From: Voacanga thouarsii
Taxonomy: Eukaryota; Streptophyta; Magnoliopsida; Gentianales; Apocynaceae
Direction of reading: 5' to 3'
Assembly: GCA_026120185.1 (NCBI GenBank)
Contig: JANUWF010000008.1
Span: 7,440,001-7,504,000 of the forward strand
DNA length: 64,000 nt
The translations under genes and the position numbers were made by a program. Of this stretch, positions 23,304-35,265 are shown piece by piece; within the stretch, counting starts at the first letter, position 1, and each line of letters starts with the position of its first letter. The notes below the pieces were generated by a model. The model was not told where the DNA came from and ran no database searches. It saw nothing but the letters and a program-made list of their open reading frames with translations.

Positions 23304-24673
23304 TATCTACATACAAAATATGCAAAGTAATTAATTTTGAGGCTTTAGTGAAAAAATCCTACTAAAAGCATTTAAACCTTTTGAAACTTCAACATTTCGA
23401 TGTTTTGAAGTGGGTAAAAAAAAAATTTTCATAAAAATTTTATTTTAATCATAAGTAAGCTTTGGCTTTAATCTTATAATTAAATAAAACTCAAATTTTA
23501 AATGAGATTGACATCAAATGTCCCGGCTAAAATTATCTCATATAATGCCCTGGGCCCAAAACCATTTTGATAGCCCAGTTAAGTCAAACCATATCAAACA
23601 TTTGGAAAACTATTTTCCATCTTGTCTCACTTAGATAATCAAAAGCATCCTACTTTAGCAGGAATGGCCATATGATGATCCAAGTAATAACAAGTGTTTG
23701 ATTTTGGAAGGCATTTAACACTTAATTTTTTTTAATAAAAATTTGATTGTAGTAAGCATGAAATAAACATATCAAATATGCATGCATGACATAAATAAAA
23801 GTGACATAGCATGGCCCATAACCTAAGTTGATCATCACGAGCAAAGTGAAGATCAAGGTGATCAATCTAGGTATATGAACTCCTTCAGCATTCTCTAATG
23901 CCTTGAGCATACTCCTCCTTGGTTGTAAATGTTGGCCGCCGTCTTCTTTTACATTAAATAGTAAAATTAAAATAATACCTATTCTAGAAAAGCAGTACAA
24001 TTTTACAACAATGAAAAATGACACGCATGCCGTATTTAAAAATTACAACTTAAAACAACCAGAATATAACCTGCTAATCACATTGGGATAAAACGGGCCA
24101 TACTATGCACTATTCAAAATAATCCACAACTACAATAAAAAACACAAATGAATAACACATAACGAACAGTTAGTCGGGGTTCCAAGGGGCAGCGCCCCTG
24201 CGGGGTCCAAGGGGCAGATACAGATTTTCTTTCTCTCATTGAATAAGATTTTGCCTTCCGATTCCCGAATATTAATCAAATTAACGTTTGGACCCCTTAA
24301 TAACTATTGCTGTGAAATTTTCATATTATAGACAATCTGCGATCCCTTTTAATCATATTCGTATAGATAACATATTATCATAGCCGATTAATACAAACAA
24401 TTTGCAAATATAGAACCACGGATAGCATGCTTACGATACCATATCACATTAAAATAGACTAGTTTACAGGCAATCTGCAAATAATCTGGTCTGATCATGC
24501 AATTAAGACGCACATATTAAACCTACTTCAGGCAGTCTGCATGCTAAGTATTCTAAAATCATAATCATGCGAACATGCTGATATACACCATTTAAATTCA
24601 CATATACATATATCATACATATCCACAACAATACGGTTAACACAGATGAATCAACCTAATCATTTAGCAAGTT
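23304..24673 (-). other. C2 leader
   Basis: 1.4 kb between gag and primer site, AT-rich and non-coding except for one GC-rich structured patch (24174-24226). Confidence 0.7.
24174..24226. repeat. GC-rich hairpin and direct repeat in the C2 leader
   Basis: Two GGGGTTCCAAGGGGCAG-type units are separated by GCCCCTGC. GGGGCAGCGCCCC (arms GGGGC/GCCCC, 3-base loop) can fold. It is an isolated GC island in AT-rich leader, so a packaging or dimerisation structure is possible but unproven. Confidence 0.5.
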
Positions 24674-24685
24674 GCTCTTATACCA
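24674..24685 (-). other. Primer-binding site of C2 (tRNA-Met, one change)
   Basis: Minus strand TGGTATAAGAGC differs from TGGTATCAGAGC by one base, one base from the LTR end CTAACA. Confidence 0.9.
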
Positions 24686-24686
24686 C

Positions 24687-26210
24687 TGTTAGGATTCGTG
24701 GACTCCTAAATGCGGAAAACATCCACGAATCCCTTCCGAGGATCCAAGTAAACGATTAAGAAGATCGTAGGTTTGCAGAATTACCTCTGGTTGGTGAAAT
24801 CGATATCCTTTGATTCCAATGGTGCTGCTGCACGTGCAACCCGAATGATTACTAAACGCTGCAGTGCGTGAACGTCCTCTATAGAATACACACCGCGAAC
24901 TCACTAGTCACCCGGGGAGTGCTAGCGCCTAGGGTTTGAAATGGTTTTTTTTTTTTTTTGGTAGAAAATGGCACGAATGTTCTCAACAGAATTAGACTCT
25001 TGAAAAGACGGCTAAGGTTTTCTTAAAAACCCCCGAACCTCTTAGAGTCCAACCCTAATAATATCTTATCATATTTTAATTTAAATTCAAATTAAATTAA
25101 AACTGATATGATAAAATTCTGCCATTATCTCGGTTATTTAAACAATTAATTTACCGAGTCAGATTCATATAATCTAGACATTATTCAAATACATCGAATG
25201 TGGACATATTTCCAAATTCATTGTATCTGGTAAATTTTCTAAGTTCGATTAACTTAGACATATTTCCAAATTCATCAAATCCGGTTACCAAAAAAATAAC
25301 CTAACAAGTTTGCTTATTGTGTGACCCTATAGGTTCATTTAACACTGACAGTGTGCCCAAATCATATTTAAATGGCGCACAAGTTATAAGCGGTTTCTAG
25401 CAAAATATTATAACTATCCAGGTTAAATGAAGATTGATGATCTCTTTGAACCAAACTATAATTTTATATTTAGTCATTTTGTCACACAATATCCATATTA
25501 AGCATAAGGCACGGAGCATGTCATCCTTATTAAGCTTAATCAATTATTTCTTGATTTCATAGTAGTCTATTCAAACAAATGATATCAATATCTTAGATTG
25601 ATATATTTGAGCACGGCCATGCATTTTAACAGTCTAACTTATCAAGGGGCCCATGGATATCTTTCCCATAATTGAGAGGGACAAATTCCTTCACTATCAT
25701 TCATATTCCTCTCATTGATTTATTCTATATCCAACAGTAGTCTAATTTATTATCTGATTAAAGAAAACTTTAGACAATGTCAAAATATAGAATTTATCAA
25801 GTAAGACACTATGATGAATTTATGTCGAAGGACTTTTAATATCATTATGGCTAGAAAGTACTTATGACATGTTCCATGAAGTACTCTCACAGTAGGTCAT
25901 GTCCAATACAATGTTCTCTAACATTTATTTATGTTTTAACTCGCTATTACAAATATCCATGACCAGTAAAACATAGCCATCAAGTCACAAACATACTAAT
26001 CTTAATTTATTATTATTCCAATAAAAATAATCGATCAGGGACAGTTTTAGAATAGTCATTGTATTCATTGTAGGGTTTTACTATCAAGTCACGTACTTGA
26101 TGACCATAAAATAAAATGTACTATTCATGGAAAGAAAAACCTCATATTATTATATAAAACACAACGACAATAGTATAAGTACAAATTGACTCTAGGGCAT
26201 ATCCCTAACA
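24687..26210 (-). mobile_element. 5' LTR of C2
   Basis: 1524 bp, minus strand TGTTAGGGATATGCCC (26210) to GAATCCTAACA (24687). Same family as the solo LTR at 14796-16242. Its right neighbour is Athila integrase coding sequence of A1 (26211 on). Confidence 0.92.
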
Positions 26211-27576
26211 GAGACTTTGTCTGAAGAAGATATCAATGACAAATTTTTGAATGAATAACTTCTACTTATTGATGGTGAGATTTCTCAAACACCTTGGTAT
26301 GTGGATTTTGCTAATTATTTAGCTGTAGGAATTATTCCGGAAGATTTTACCGTGCAACAAAAGAAGAAATTCCTCTTCGAGGTAAAACATTACTTTTGAA
26401 AAGATCCCTACTTGTTTCGATGATGTGCGGATCAAATCATTCGACGATGTGTAGATTCTATAGACAGTGCAAACATCTTAAAATATTGCCATGAAGGACT
26501 TGTGGGAGGCCACTACCAACCTAACAACACTGCAAGAAAGGTTCTTGAGTTTGAATTTTATTGGCCCACACTCTTCAAGGAGTCTCATAGGTTTGTTAAA
26601 AATTGCGATAGGTGTCAACGTATAGAGAACATTTCTAAATCCAATGAGACGCCATTGCAAATTTTTCATGCTTGTGAAATTTTTTATTATTAGGGGATTG
26701 ATTTCATGGGCTTATTTCCTAATTATTTGGGTACAAATACATCTTAGTCGCGGTTGAATATGTACCTAAGTGGATTGAAGCCCAAGTCTTGCCTACTAAA
26801 GATGATAGGGTTGTGGTCAAATTCCTTAGATAACTTTTCACCCGCTTTGGCATACCTAAGGTACCCATTAGTGATAGGGGCACACATTTTTGTAATACCC
26901 AATTGGCCAAAGTTCTCAAACATTTAAAAGTTGCTTATAAGTTTGCTACTCCCTATCCCCCCAATACAAGTGGCCAGGTTGAGGTGGTCAATAGAGAATT
27001 GAAAAGAATTTTGGAAAAGGGGTTAATCATACAAGTAAGGATTGAAGTTTGAAATTAGATGATACTTCTTGGGCTTATAGAACTTCTTTCAAAACTCATA
27101 TTAGTACAACCCCCTATAGATTAGTGTATGGGACGTCTTGCCATCTACTGGTAGAAGTTGAACATATGGCACATTAGGTGATTAAGTTTGTTAATTTTGA
27201 TCTTCAACTTGCAGGTAAACGGAGATTGCTTCAAGTCAATGAATTAGATGAGTGCCATAATGATGATTACCATAACTCTCGACTCTACAAAGATAAGATA
27301 AAATGGTGATATGATAGACATATTCATTCTTCTTAAGAGTTCAAAGAAGGGGACAAGGTGTTATTATTTAACTCTAGGCTTAGACTAATTCCGGGTAAGT
27401 TGAAGTCTAGATTGTCGGGGCTACATGAGATACATCGCGTGTGTCTATTTAGAGTTATTAAGGTATTTTACCCAACCAAGGGGATCTTTAAGGTTAACAG
27501 AAGTCGAGTAAAACCATATTTGGGTGAAGAACTTAGCACTTTTGACCATCTTAATGTTACTCTCTCTGATTCATGA
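26211..27576 (+). pseudogene. A1 integrase (Athila type)
   Basis: Begins in the RNase H-integrase linker (TPWYVDFANYLAVGIIPEDF), then the zinc region (CHEGLVGGHYQPNNT..CDRCQR), the NISKSNETP and GIDFMGLFPN blocks, the core second Asp near VPISDRGTHF (about 26865), and the C-terminus with LFNSRLRLIPGKLKSR and GIFKVNRSRVKPY, ending at about 27576. The NISK-NE-P and GIDFMG wording is characteristic of Athila/Tat integrases. Stops at about 26400, 26690 and 27050 and frameshifts inactivate it. It starts abruptly at the C2 LTR; gag, protease and RT of A1 are missing. No env-like ORF follows, unlike A2 and A3. Confidence 0.9.
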
Positions 27577-28304
27577 TTTCTTTTTAGTTGCTCTTTTTCC
27601 TTCTTTTCCTTTATTTTGATTTTCTTGTTCTTTTTCTAGATTTATGCTTTTGTTTTTGCTTCTTTTATTTTCCTTTAGGTAAAATTTCTCTTATGCCTCC
27701 TTGTGATGAATTCAAACATGTTGAAGTTAATTTGCAATGGGAGTATTTTCTTTTCTTCATTCTTCCTCTTTTTTTTTATTTTGGTCTTCTTAGCTTTGAT
27801 TTTCTTGTTATATTTTTTGTCATTGAGGACAATATCCCATTTAAGTGTGGGGGAGAGTTTAGTTTTGAAAGTATTTTCCATATATATTTTCTAACATATT
27901 TTTCAAGAATTTTTGTGGTTTCAAGCCCTAGCACGGTTATCTTTCCTCTTTAGATATGAGATGTGTCATTCATTTTGTGGATTTTATTGACACAAAAATG
28001 GTTTATTGGATAGGATGTGTTAAGACTTGAGAATTTGGGTTAATCTTGTTTATGCATTAGTATTTGCATATTATTTGACTCATCAAGTTTAAATATGGAT
28101 AATATGGGGAATATGGGAAAGGTTGTTTGCTAACTCTTATATTATGGGATTAAATTTTACTTGACTTTGAGTTGTGATGAGGAATTAGAAAATATCGTGG
28201 AAAAGTTATGGAATTGTGGACAATTTTTGTGAGTTGACAATTGAGAAAAAAAAAAATGAGTTGATTGTTATTGATGAGAAAGTATTATTTTTTCTTAATT
28301 ATGT

Positions 28305-28490
28305 GGGCCAATACAGATAATGGAGAAAAATTCACTTTCTTGAGACAATAAATTCCGAAAAGAAAAAGAAAACAAAACAAAGAGAGATTGTTGAAAAAAT
28401 GATAATGAGTGATGAGTATACGGGGGCCAATACGGTGTGTAAAGAGAAATCCATACACTTGAGGCTATCAATTCCCTAAGTCATTGAGAA
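28305..28490 (+). repeat. Direct repeat in the A1 3' UTR
   Basis: GGGCCAATACAGATAATGG (28305) and GGGCCAATACGGTGTGTAA (28424) start two units that both continue with an AGAAATTCACTTTCTTGAGG / AGAAATCCATACACTTGAGG block and a CAATTCC end. Counterparts with spacing 108 lie in A3 at 63838 and 63946, and part of one lies in A2 near 41110-41175 (reversed). Confidence 0.7.
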
Positions 28491-28851
28491 CAATTTGAGA
28501 AAACGATTGGAGTATTTTCCTCAAAACATGACTTAAGTTATGCAATTTTTGGACTTATAATACTTAAGTTGGTAGATAGCTTGGCTTGTATGACTCTGTT
28601 ATCCATGCTTTCACTTGAAGGGTGAAATAATATTCTTAGACTAATATATAAACTTGTTTAATTCCATTTCAAGGGCCTTGATATGTCATGTTTGGTATTG
28701 TGTTTTGTGAATGATTTCAAAAGGTTGACAGCATGACAAGGACATATCTAAAGTTTGAAAGGTAGTTATGATTTTGTTCTAAGAAAACTTTTTGAAATGA
28801 TGTCTTGTTTTTCTTTGTTTAAGGGCTTTGCTTAAGGATAAACAAATGTTC

Positions 28852-28866
28852 AAGTGTGGGGGAATG
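28852..28866 (+). other. Polypurine tract of A1
   Basis: AAGTGTGGGGGAATG directly before the LTR start TGATAGGGGC. Confidence 0.88.
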
Positions 28867-30294
28867 TGATAGGGGCAAAATTCATCTATATTTTTCTAAT
28901 TATTTGAGGGTGTTTTGTGACACATTTGTTGTAATAACTAAGTATATGCCTTCATATTTGATATTTTACCCTTGGAAAGGTATTTTGAAATTTTATTGCA
29001 GAAAACTATGAAAAAACGACAACACCGTCACCGTTAGAGCATGGTTGGCACCAACCGTGACCCACGAAATCGGTACTGGTCCTGATTTGTACAACAGGGG
29101 ATTTTCAAGAAAAAATAGAGCACATCAGTCCAACAAGAGAACGGCCGGTGCCAGTCGTGACCTTCCCAACCAATGCCAGTTGCATTCTCGGCAATGTTGG
29201 CGCTTTCTAATATTTGTGCGGATTTGGTAATTTCCAAGAGTTTTGGTATTTTTTAATCTCTACTCGGCCCAAAACTCTTAGGGACAAATTTTAGGATCTA
29301 GGAAGCCTATTTAAACAAGAAAAACACAAGACACAAGTATGAATTCAAGGAATCAAATCAGAAAATTACTCATTGAAGGAGGAATTTATCAAATCAAGGA
29401 GCATTGTTCAAGAGAGTCTTCAAGGGAGAAGGAGGCTTGTCCATGAGTTCTTTCTTTGATCTTTGTTTTTTTTTTTTTTCTTGAATAGTGATGTATTTGA
29501 TTTTTTTATTTTGATTTGACAATAATTTGGGATTCATGATATTTGTATTAATTTAGCTATTTGATCAATTTTCTATCATTCTTGGTGTTTGACTGCTTGT
29601 GATTATAGAAGAATTAATGAAGTTAGATTTGCTCCTAATTGACTTGGGAAATGACGTTAGGAGTTGATTTAATTTTATTGATTTCATATTTGTTATTGCT
29701 TAACGGACTTGGGAAACAAAGTTAAGACCAAAGAACCTAAGTAATCAAAGATTAGTTAATTTCGCCTAGAGTATAGGATTGTTGACTAATTTCATGTTGT
29801 TCAAGAATTGTGTTTAATGCATCTTTTGGTTATGTTAGTTTTATTGGGAAATCTGCTAATTTAATCAAGAGGTAGTGATTCCATGGATTGGGAAAGAAGT
29901 GGAGTCTATATAAGTGAATTCTTGACTTGGCAAATAGTTGAACTTTACTTTATATTCTGTCCGAATGCCAAAATGATGATTAATTGAGATAGTTCATTAT
30001 CATGTTTTCTAAGATAGTTGTCTAAATTGCATACTTCTACATCCTTGAATTGCATATATTTCTTTATTTTTATCTTCATTATATTATCAATTTATTTAGT
30101 AGTTTAAACAATGAATGAAAGTGATTAGTGCGTACTTATTCCTTTTAGTATCGATACTCGTTAATTCTATATACTATGCTTGCAATGAGTGTATTTGTTC
30201 ATATGTGTATTTCAGGATTAATGTTTTAATTAAAACATGGCTAAGGGGTTGATTTAAATTTGATGATTTTTATGCATCCAAAATTTATGCTTCA
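28867..30294 (+). mobile_element. 3' LTR of A1
   Basis: 1428 bp from TGATAGGGGCAAAATTC to ATTTATGCTTCA. It contains the GC island (29030-29215), TATA-like CTATTTAAAC (29307) and the AT-rich 3' half shared with 2157-3321. The right flank is CACTA transposase sequence; ACAAT (30295-30299) would be the right target copy, with the left copy outside the window. Confidence 0.9.
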
Positions 30295-30299
30295 ACAAT

Positions 30300-30830
30300 C
30301 ATCTTTAATGGGACAACGGGAATACCATAGTTGCTTAGTATGGTTGGCTAAAAAAAAGGGCTCATCGAACTCTTTATTATTACAATACAACAAATGGTTG
30401 AAATTAACTAATGTGAAGTTAAACTCATCTAGCTTCTTTCCATGCTCTAAATCCACCTAATAACACTTAAATAATAAGAACTTTTTAGCATTGCTATAAT
30501 GAATTTTAGTAATATCAGTAAGCACTTTGAAGTATGATATTAGGAAGCCAATGAGATTCTTATCTTTAATACTAGAATAACTAGTCGTATTAGCCTTAAA
30601 AAACACTCCACTATTTTATGTTAACATATATTCCTCATGACCTTTGGTGCAAAATTGGAAGCCATTCATATTACCAGCATTAAAGCATCAGCCTTAAGTG
30701 TAAGGACCACTTGCAAGGCACTTCACCTCTTTAGATATTTCATGAGTTTTCATGTTTTCTTCAACTTGAAATCAATGGACTTATTGAAGCTTAAGTTAAA
30801 GAAAGGAAAATACAATTTGTAGTACTTGGA
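30300..30830 (-). pseudogene. CACTA TNP2 C-terminal region (DUF4216)
   Basis: Minus-strand translation gives NSGVFFKANT, FKVLTDITKIHY, FLLFKCYWVDLEHGKKLDEF and FTLVNFNHLLY, then DEPFFLANHTKQLWYS. These reproduce the DUF4216 pattern (FKC.WVD..G.K.D.., TLVNFN.L.Y, EPF.LA..A.QV.Y). Several frameshifts and stops. A1 cut it after KDDC. Confidence 0.82.
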
Positions 30831-31059
30831 TTTAATCATCATGAATTTTTTGACCTATATATTATTGCAATCAAGTGTGAAACGTGGTTGAATGAATATG
30901 TTATCTCTCATGCAATCTAGCCCTTAGGTTTTATCTTACAATTTCCTTGATATGAGGCCTAGGTACATAGGATAACGACATTTGTTAAAATAACTTAAAA
31001 ATGACAGATTTTGTTATTAAAAAAAATAAAGGAATCAAATTCATAACCAATAGATTAAC

Positions 31060-31330
31060 TCATTCTTGATATGGTTTCAGTTCTTCACAATGTGGAAGTA
31101 TCCACCGATATGCTTGATTCAAGGTTATAAGGTTAAATACTACATCAATTCCATTCCCAAATTGCTTGCCCATTTCACAGCCATCATCACTATACCTTGT
31201 AGGCCTATTTTCTTTACTTTCTATCCCATTCAAGTACCTAGACACGAATGCCATGCACTCTTCCATCAAATACCCACTTGTAATAGAGCTCTCCAAATGA
31301 GCACGATTACGTTTATGCCTCTTCTAGGTT
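31060..31330 (-). pseudogene. CACTA TNP2 DUF4218 C-terminal piece
   Basis: A 78-codon frame reads SSITSGYLMEECMAFVSRYL and NGIESKENRPTRYSDD, then LNQAYRWILPHCEELKPY. This matches the end of DUF4218 (EGSIAEGYLAEEC..F.SRYL, then QAHRYVL.N...V.P). Only the C-terminal third of the domain is present; upstream sequence (31330-31430) is not coding. Confidence 0.88.
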
Positions 31331-31429
31331 AAAAGGTATCTTAAAAAAGAATAGCTTACTTAAGGAATACAATAAACAATCTATAAAAGTATATCCAGAA
31401 AGATTAGTTACCTCGTACTAGTTTTTAGG

Positions 31430-31975
31430 TATTTTCACACCAACAGCATCAAATTCAATAGCTCAAGCAATATATCAAAATATTTATTAGACCACCCATT
31501 CAGAACTTTTATGTGTAACAAACACATCAGGAATAAAAAGGATGAAAACTTTTTACAATTAGGATACAAATCAACATTAGAATCTTCTAATATACTAAGC
31601 ATCTATTTTACATATTCAGATGGCTCACTAGAATTATTTGTCTCATTAAATCCAGCTGCATTATTGGCCATGCCAACCAAGTCATCCAGATTCAAGTCCT
31701 CTATAGGAGAAGGATGCTAGTATCTTTGTTTAAAGAAAGATATTCATCACCATGACAATCTTAGTTCTTATACCAGTTGAGGAAGCCCCACATTCTATAA
31801 TGCTGCTTTGTTTTTGCCGAGTTCACATAGAAATGGTTTTGGCACCGAGTACATAAACAAGATATCTTTGTTCCACTAGGTTTATCTTTACATGCAAACT
31901 CAAGAAGAATATTCAATCATTCATCATATTCCTTAGATATATAATGGGATAAATCAATCCATGACATAGTCATGC
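31430..31975 (-). pseudogene. CACTA TNP2 N-terminal region (Transpos_assoc)
   Basis: Minus strand from about 31970: MSWIDLSHYISKEYDE, FACKDKPSGTKISCLCTRCQ, NHFYVNSAK, HYRMWGFLNWYKN and CHGDEY reproduce the zinc-binding Transpos_assoc pattern (C.C..C.N, HL...GF...Y..W..HGE). Further on, DLVGMANNAAGF, LYPNCKKFSSF and HIKVLNGWSNKYFDILLEL match the following conserved block. In-frame stops near 31700 and 31605 and a frame change mark it as dead. Confidence 0.87.
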
Positions 31976-32046
31976 TCCTTGATTGAAGTAATAAAGCTAG
32001 AAAAAAAAAAACTGCTAGTGATTACCTTAAACAAACACAAAGTATT

Positions 32047-32090
<44 letters not shown>

Positions 32091-32540
32091 TAAACATTAT
32101 GGCAAAACAATAGCGTTGAAGAGATAAGCATACTACCAGTCACATCTAATCAAATAAACATTATGAACTTATTTGATTCATCTCAAATGTGTGTGTTGGT
32201 CATTAAAGAAATAAGTTGAACTAGTAAGAAAAGCCTCCATAAAAAAAGACCAAGATATCATAACAAACAACTTTGGCCATAAACAGTTTGCATATCTTAT
32301 AAAATAATATTGACCACCCTACGTCATTACATTATTAGAAGAAAATGAAAAGGAACAATTCATAAAATAATAGTATAACATTTTATGACTACGTAATGAC
32401 AAAATTAAAGTTAGTAATAGATAAAAAATCACAGCATGTAAATCATCAGAACAAATATTTACTAAAGTGAATGTAAAACTTGAAGCAGAAAGTCCAAAAA
32501 AAAAAAAAAAATGATTTCTGTGTTTCCCAAAAAATATTAC
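31976..32540. other. Unassigned stretch with (TA)n
   Basis: AT-rich, likely the upstream region of the CACTA gene. A (TA)n tract lies at 32050-32084 and an A-run at 32497-32511. No gene is supported. Confidence 0.5.
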
Positions 32541-33430
32541 GGATGGGTAAAATTTGGGTGCATAAAAATTATACAATTTTAAGTCAATCCTTAGCCAAGT
32601 TTTAATTAAAACATTAATCTCCAAATGACACATATGAACAAGTATACTCACCGCAAGCACAATATAGAAAATTAACGAGTATCGATCCTTAAGGAACAAC
32701 TACCATTAGTTACTTTTCATTCATTATTTAACCGACCAAATAAAGTGAAAAGAGAATAAAAAGGAAAATAAAGAAAAATATATACAACCTATAGATGAAA
32801 GAATATACAATTTAGACAAGTATCACAATTTAGCTAAGTAATTCTTGAAGAAATGGTAATGAATTACTTAGCAATTATCACAATCAATTATTATCTTAGC
32901 ATCATGAAGGAATTAAAATAGAATCCAATCGTTTCCCAAGTCATAGACTTACTATCTCATGATTCAATTAGCAAATTTTCCTATCAAACATAACAAAAAA
33001 GTGCATTAAACTCATCCTTCAACAATTATCACTATACTCTAGGCGATAATGAATATGAGATTAGCTAATAACCCTATACTCTAGGTGAAATAAATTAATC
33101 TTTGATTACCTTAGTTTTTTATTCTTAACTTCGCTTCTCAACTCCGTTAAGAGATAACAAATATGAAATCGATGAAATTAAATCAACTCCTAAATCATTT
33201 CCCGGGTCAATTAGAAGCAAATATGAATTCATCAATAATAACAAGTAATCAAATACAAAAAATGATAATCAATTGATCAAAAAACTAAATTAACCTCCAA
33301 ACCATGAATCCCAAAATAATGTCAAATTACAATGAAAACATTAATCACATTATTGTTCTAGAAAAAGAAATCAAAGGTAAAATAAAGAAATCAAAGACAA
33401 GCCCCATTCTTCTTCCGTGAAGACTTTCTT
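32541..33430 (-). mobile_element. 3' LTR of Athila-like element A2, distal part
   Basis: Reverse complement of the AT-rich 3' half of the Athila LTR: TTTTTATGCACCCAAATTT at the left end, then matches to 29400-30290 in order. It breaks at 33430 where G2 begins and resumes at 40213. Because A2's 3' UTR lies to the right (40730 on), this is its 3' LTR. Confidence 0.87.
33426..33430. repeat. Target-site duplication of G2, left copy (TTCTT)
   Basis: TTCTT here and at 40208-40212 flank G2. Removing G2 and one copy restores a continuous Athila LTR (ACTTTCTT|GAATAATGTTCC, reversed from the GGAACATTGTTCAAGAAAGT context at 2411). Confidence 0.95.
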
Positions 33431-34465
33431 TGATGAGACTCCGCTTCATCATGGAAGTCAAGATCAAGGAGGAGGAGGCGCGACCATGGAAGGATAAGGA
33501 CCGAAGATAAGATCTAGGTCCAAGAAGCTTCAATATGAGTTTCGAATGCTCATAAAACCATACTTGAGGAAGGAAGAGGGTTGGAAAGTTGAGGAAGCTA
33601 GCTAAGAGTTCATTTTTAATGACTATCCAAGTAGGACCCCAACAAGAACTCAAACTGGCAACAAAGATGGACGAAATAGGGACGAAAGGGGGCCTTCCAG
33701 TGGACGGTCGGCCCCGGCCCCAAGCAATAGAACCGGTACCGGCTACAATCTACCCAATAAAGGCTTTATTCTGGCATTCGACTACCCGAAGACAGATAGC
33801 AATCGGCGCCGGCTGTAGTGTCTAAACTGATGCCGGCTCCATCCTGGGCAGCTGTCGCTTTTTTTATGTTTTCTCCGGCTTTCTCCAATTTTCAGTGTTT
33901 GTAAAGCCTTATTAAGACTCTAAACTGTAATAGAACCTCAAGGATTACTTAGCTAGGGCAAGGGTAGTATAAATAGAACCTTTAGTGATTTGACAACACA
34001 ATTCATACACTTTAATTCAAATTTGAGAGAGAATCTTGAGAGGCCCTAGCCTCCTTGTTCATCTTGTTCAAGACCATGCTTAAGGGTTAGTCCTCCTTAT
34101 GAATAAGTCTATAAATCTTATGGATAATCTAATGTAGTTTTTTTGAATGGATCTTAGTTGCTTTGTTCTTCTAAAGTTTGTTTGAATTCCATTACTTGGG
34201 TGCCTATTTTCTCTATTCTATTTTGTTCTTGTTTGCCTTTGTTGCTTCAAGGATATTGGGGTGAGATTATAGTAGAACTTTCTACTATTCTTGCGAGTCT
34301 TTGAAGCTTAGTTCTTCAAGGGTTTGATAGATGGCAAGTTGTTATTTCATTTTCTCTTTTTTGTCCCAAGAAGAATCTCTGTTTTTTGTCTCATTGATTG
34401 AGCTAAACACATACCAAACTAAACCACTCACAACACCAAGAAAAGGTCCACACAAGATCATATCA
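33431..34465 (+). mobile_element. 5' LTR of G2
   Basis: 1035 bp, TGATGAGACTCCG to GATCATATCA. GC island at 33690-33850, TATA-like TATAAATAG at 33968, and a T-rich 3' half. The first 400 bp can be read as a degenerate protein tail (see the 3' LTR). Confidence 0.95.
33968..33976 (+). promoter_or_regulatory. TATA box of the G2 5' LTR
   Basis: TATAAATAG, conserved at 39710-39718 in the 3' LTR despite strong divergence upstream. Confidence 0.65.
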
Positions 34466-34471
34466 AGGAGT

Positions 34472-34484
34472 TTAGTATCAGAGT
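34472..34484 (+). other. Primer-binding site of G2 (tRNA-Met, decayed)
   Basis: TTAGTATCAGAGT aligns to TGGTATCAGAGC with changes at the ends; 6 bases after the LTR. Confidence 0.8.
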
Positions 34485-35260
34485 AAGAAAAGCTCGATTC
34501 CAATCAAAGCTTGAAAGTAAGAAAAGGAGCCCTACAAAGTTGAAGAAAAAGAAAACTGAGAAAATCTCGTAACTCAAAAACATACTCCAAAAAGATCATG
34601 AAATCTTTGTTATATCTTGAATTTTCTTTTGGAAAGTTACTCCTTGATGTTAATATAATCATTGGGAACAAATTTTTCTTGTGTTTGTGGAGAAAATTGG
34701 CTTGAATATGGGTGAAAATGTTGGTTGTTCTTAAATGACGAGATTGCATCCAAGGTGTTTGATAAATGTTCCATGAGAATGCTTTTGGTTATAGTTGGAA
34801 ACTTTGATTCTTGATTTTTATTCCTTGGGATATTGGGATTTATTATATCACTCTATTGTTGAATTCCATTCTCATTGAACTCAACTTTATTAGTGCATAC
34901 TTGTGATCATCTTGTTCTTCATAATCCTAGTTCTAGTTATTTTTGTTTCTTTGGCCTTACTAATTCTTGTTCATTTCTTGCTTAGACGTGTTTCTTGTGC
35001 ATCTAGTGTTTGTTCTTGTGTTGATTGAGTCCACATTTTTTAACATTCTTAATTAAAACTTGTTTGCTTGAGGTATCCAATAACTGTTTGTTGAAATTCT
35101 CCTAAGACCCCCTAATTGGAAAAATCCGTTGATTTCTGTGATTCACTAAGTTGGATTAAATCTTTAGCTATTGGGGAGAATTTGGATTGAACAAGAAGGC
35201 TTAAGTAATGAGAAAAAGGTAAGAGTGTGAGCCTATTACTAAAAGAGCCTAAGAAAGCAA
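34485..35260 (+). other. G2 leader before the solo LTR
   Basis: T-rich non-coding sequence with no supported ORF. It continues after the solo LTR at 36516 and reaches gag near 36700. Confidence 0.65.
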
Positions 35261-35265
35261 ACACG

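Larger units (their letters stand above)
19457..26210 (-). mobile_element. Angela-like Ty1/copia element C2, 3' end lost
   Basis: Minus-strand order: 5' LTR (26210-24687), primer site, leader, gag, protease, integrase, RT, RNase H with an internal tandem duplication. It is cut at 19457 by the C1 LTR; the rest of RNase H and the 3' LTR are not in the window. Many stops and frameshifts. Confidence 0.88.
27577..28866 (+). mobile_element. A1 3' UTR
   Basis: 1.3 kb, T-rich at first, no real gene. It holds an internal polypurine-like AAGTGTGGGGGAGAG (27842-27856) and a 119-bp-spaced direct repeat (28305 and 28424), then the terminal polypurine tract. The same order of motifs is seen in A2 (reversed) and A3. 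Confidence 0.8.
30295..32540 (-). mobile_element. CACTA (En/Spm) transposon remnant, minus strand
   Basis: Three blocks of a TNP2-type transposase gene are recognisable in the normal order on the minus strand: Transpos_assoc (31975-31760), DUF4218 (about 31330-31060) and DUF4216 (about 30830-30300). The catalytic Transposase_21 domain that should lie between the first two is absent. Terminal repeats are not in the window. A1 inserted into its 3' end and A2 lies at its 5' side. Confidence 0.8.

Noticed and set aside
27588..27953. Phe/Leu-rich ORF, possible membrane protein
   Set aside because: T-rich 3' UTR of A1; the frame runs over the conserved internal polypurine-like motif, and A2/A3 do not conserve the frame.
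33345..33430. G2 LTR start placed further left
   Set aside because: Sequence up to 33430 continues the Athila LTR, and the TTCTT duplication fixes the edge at 33431.
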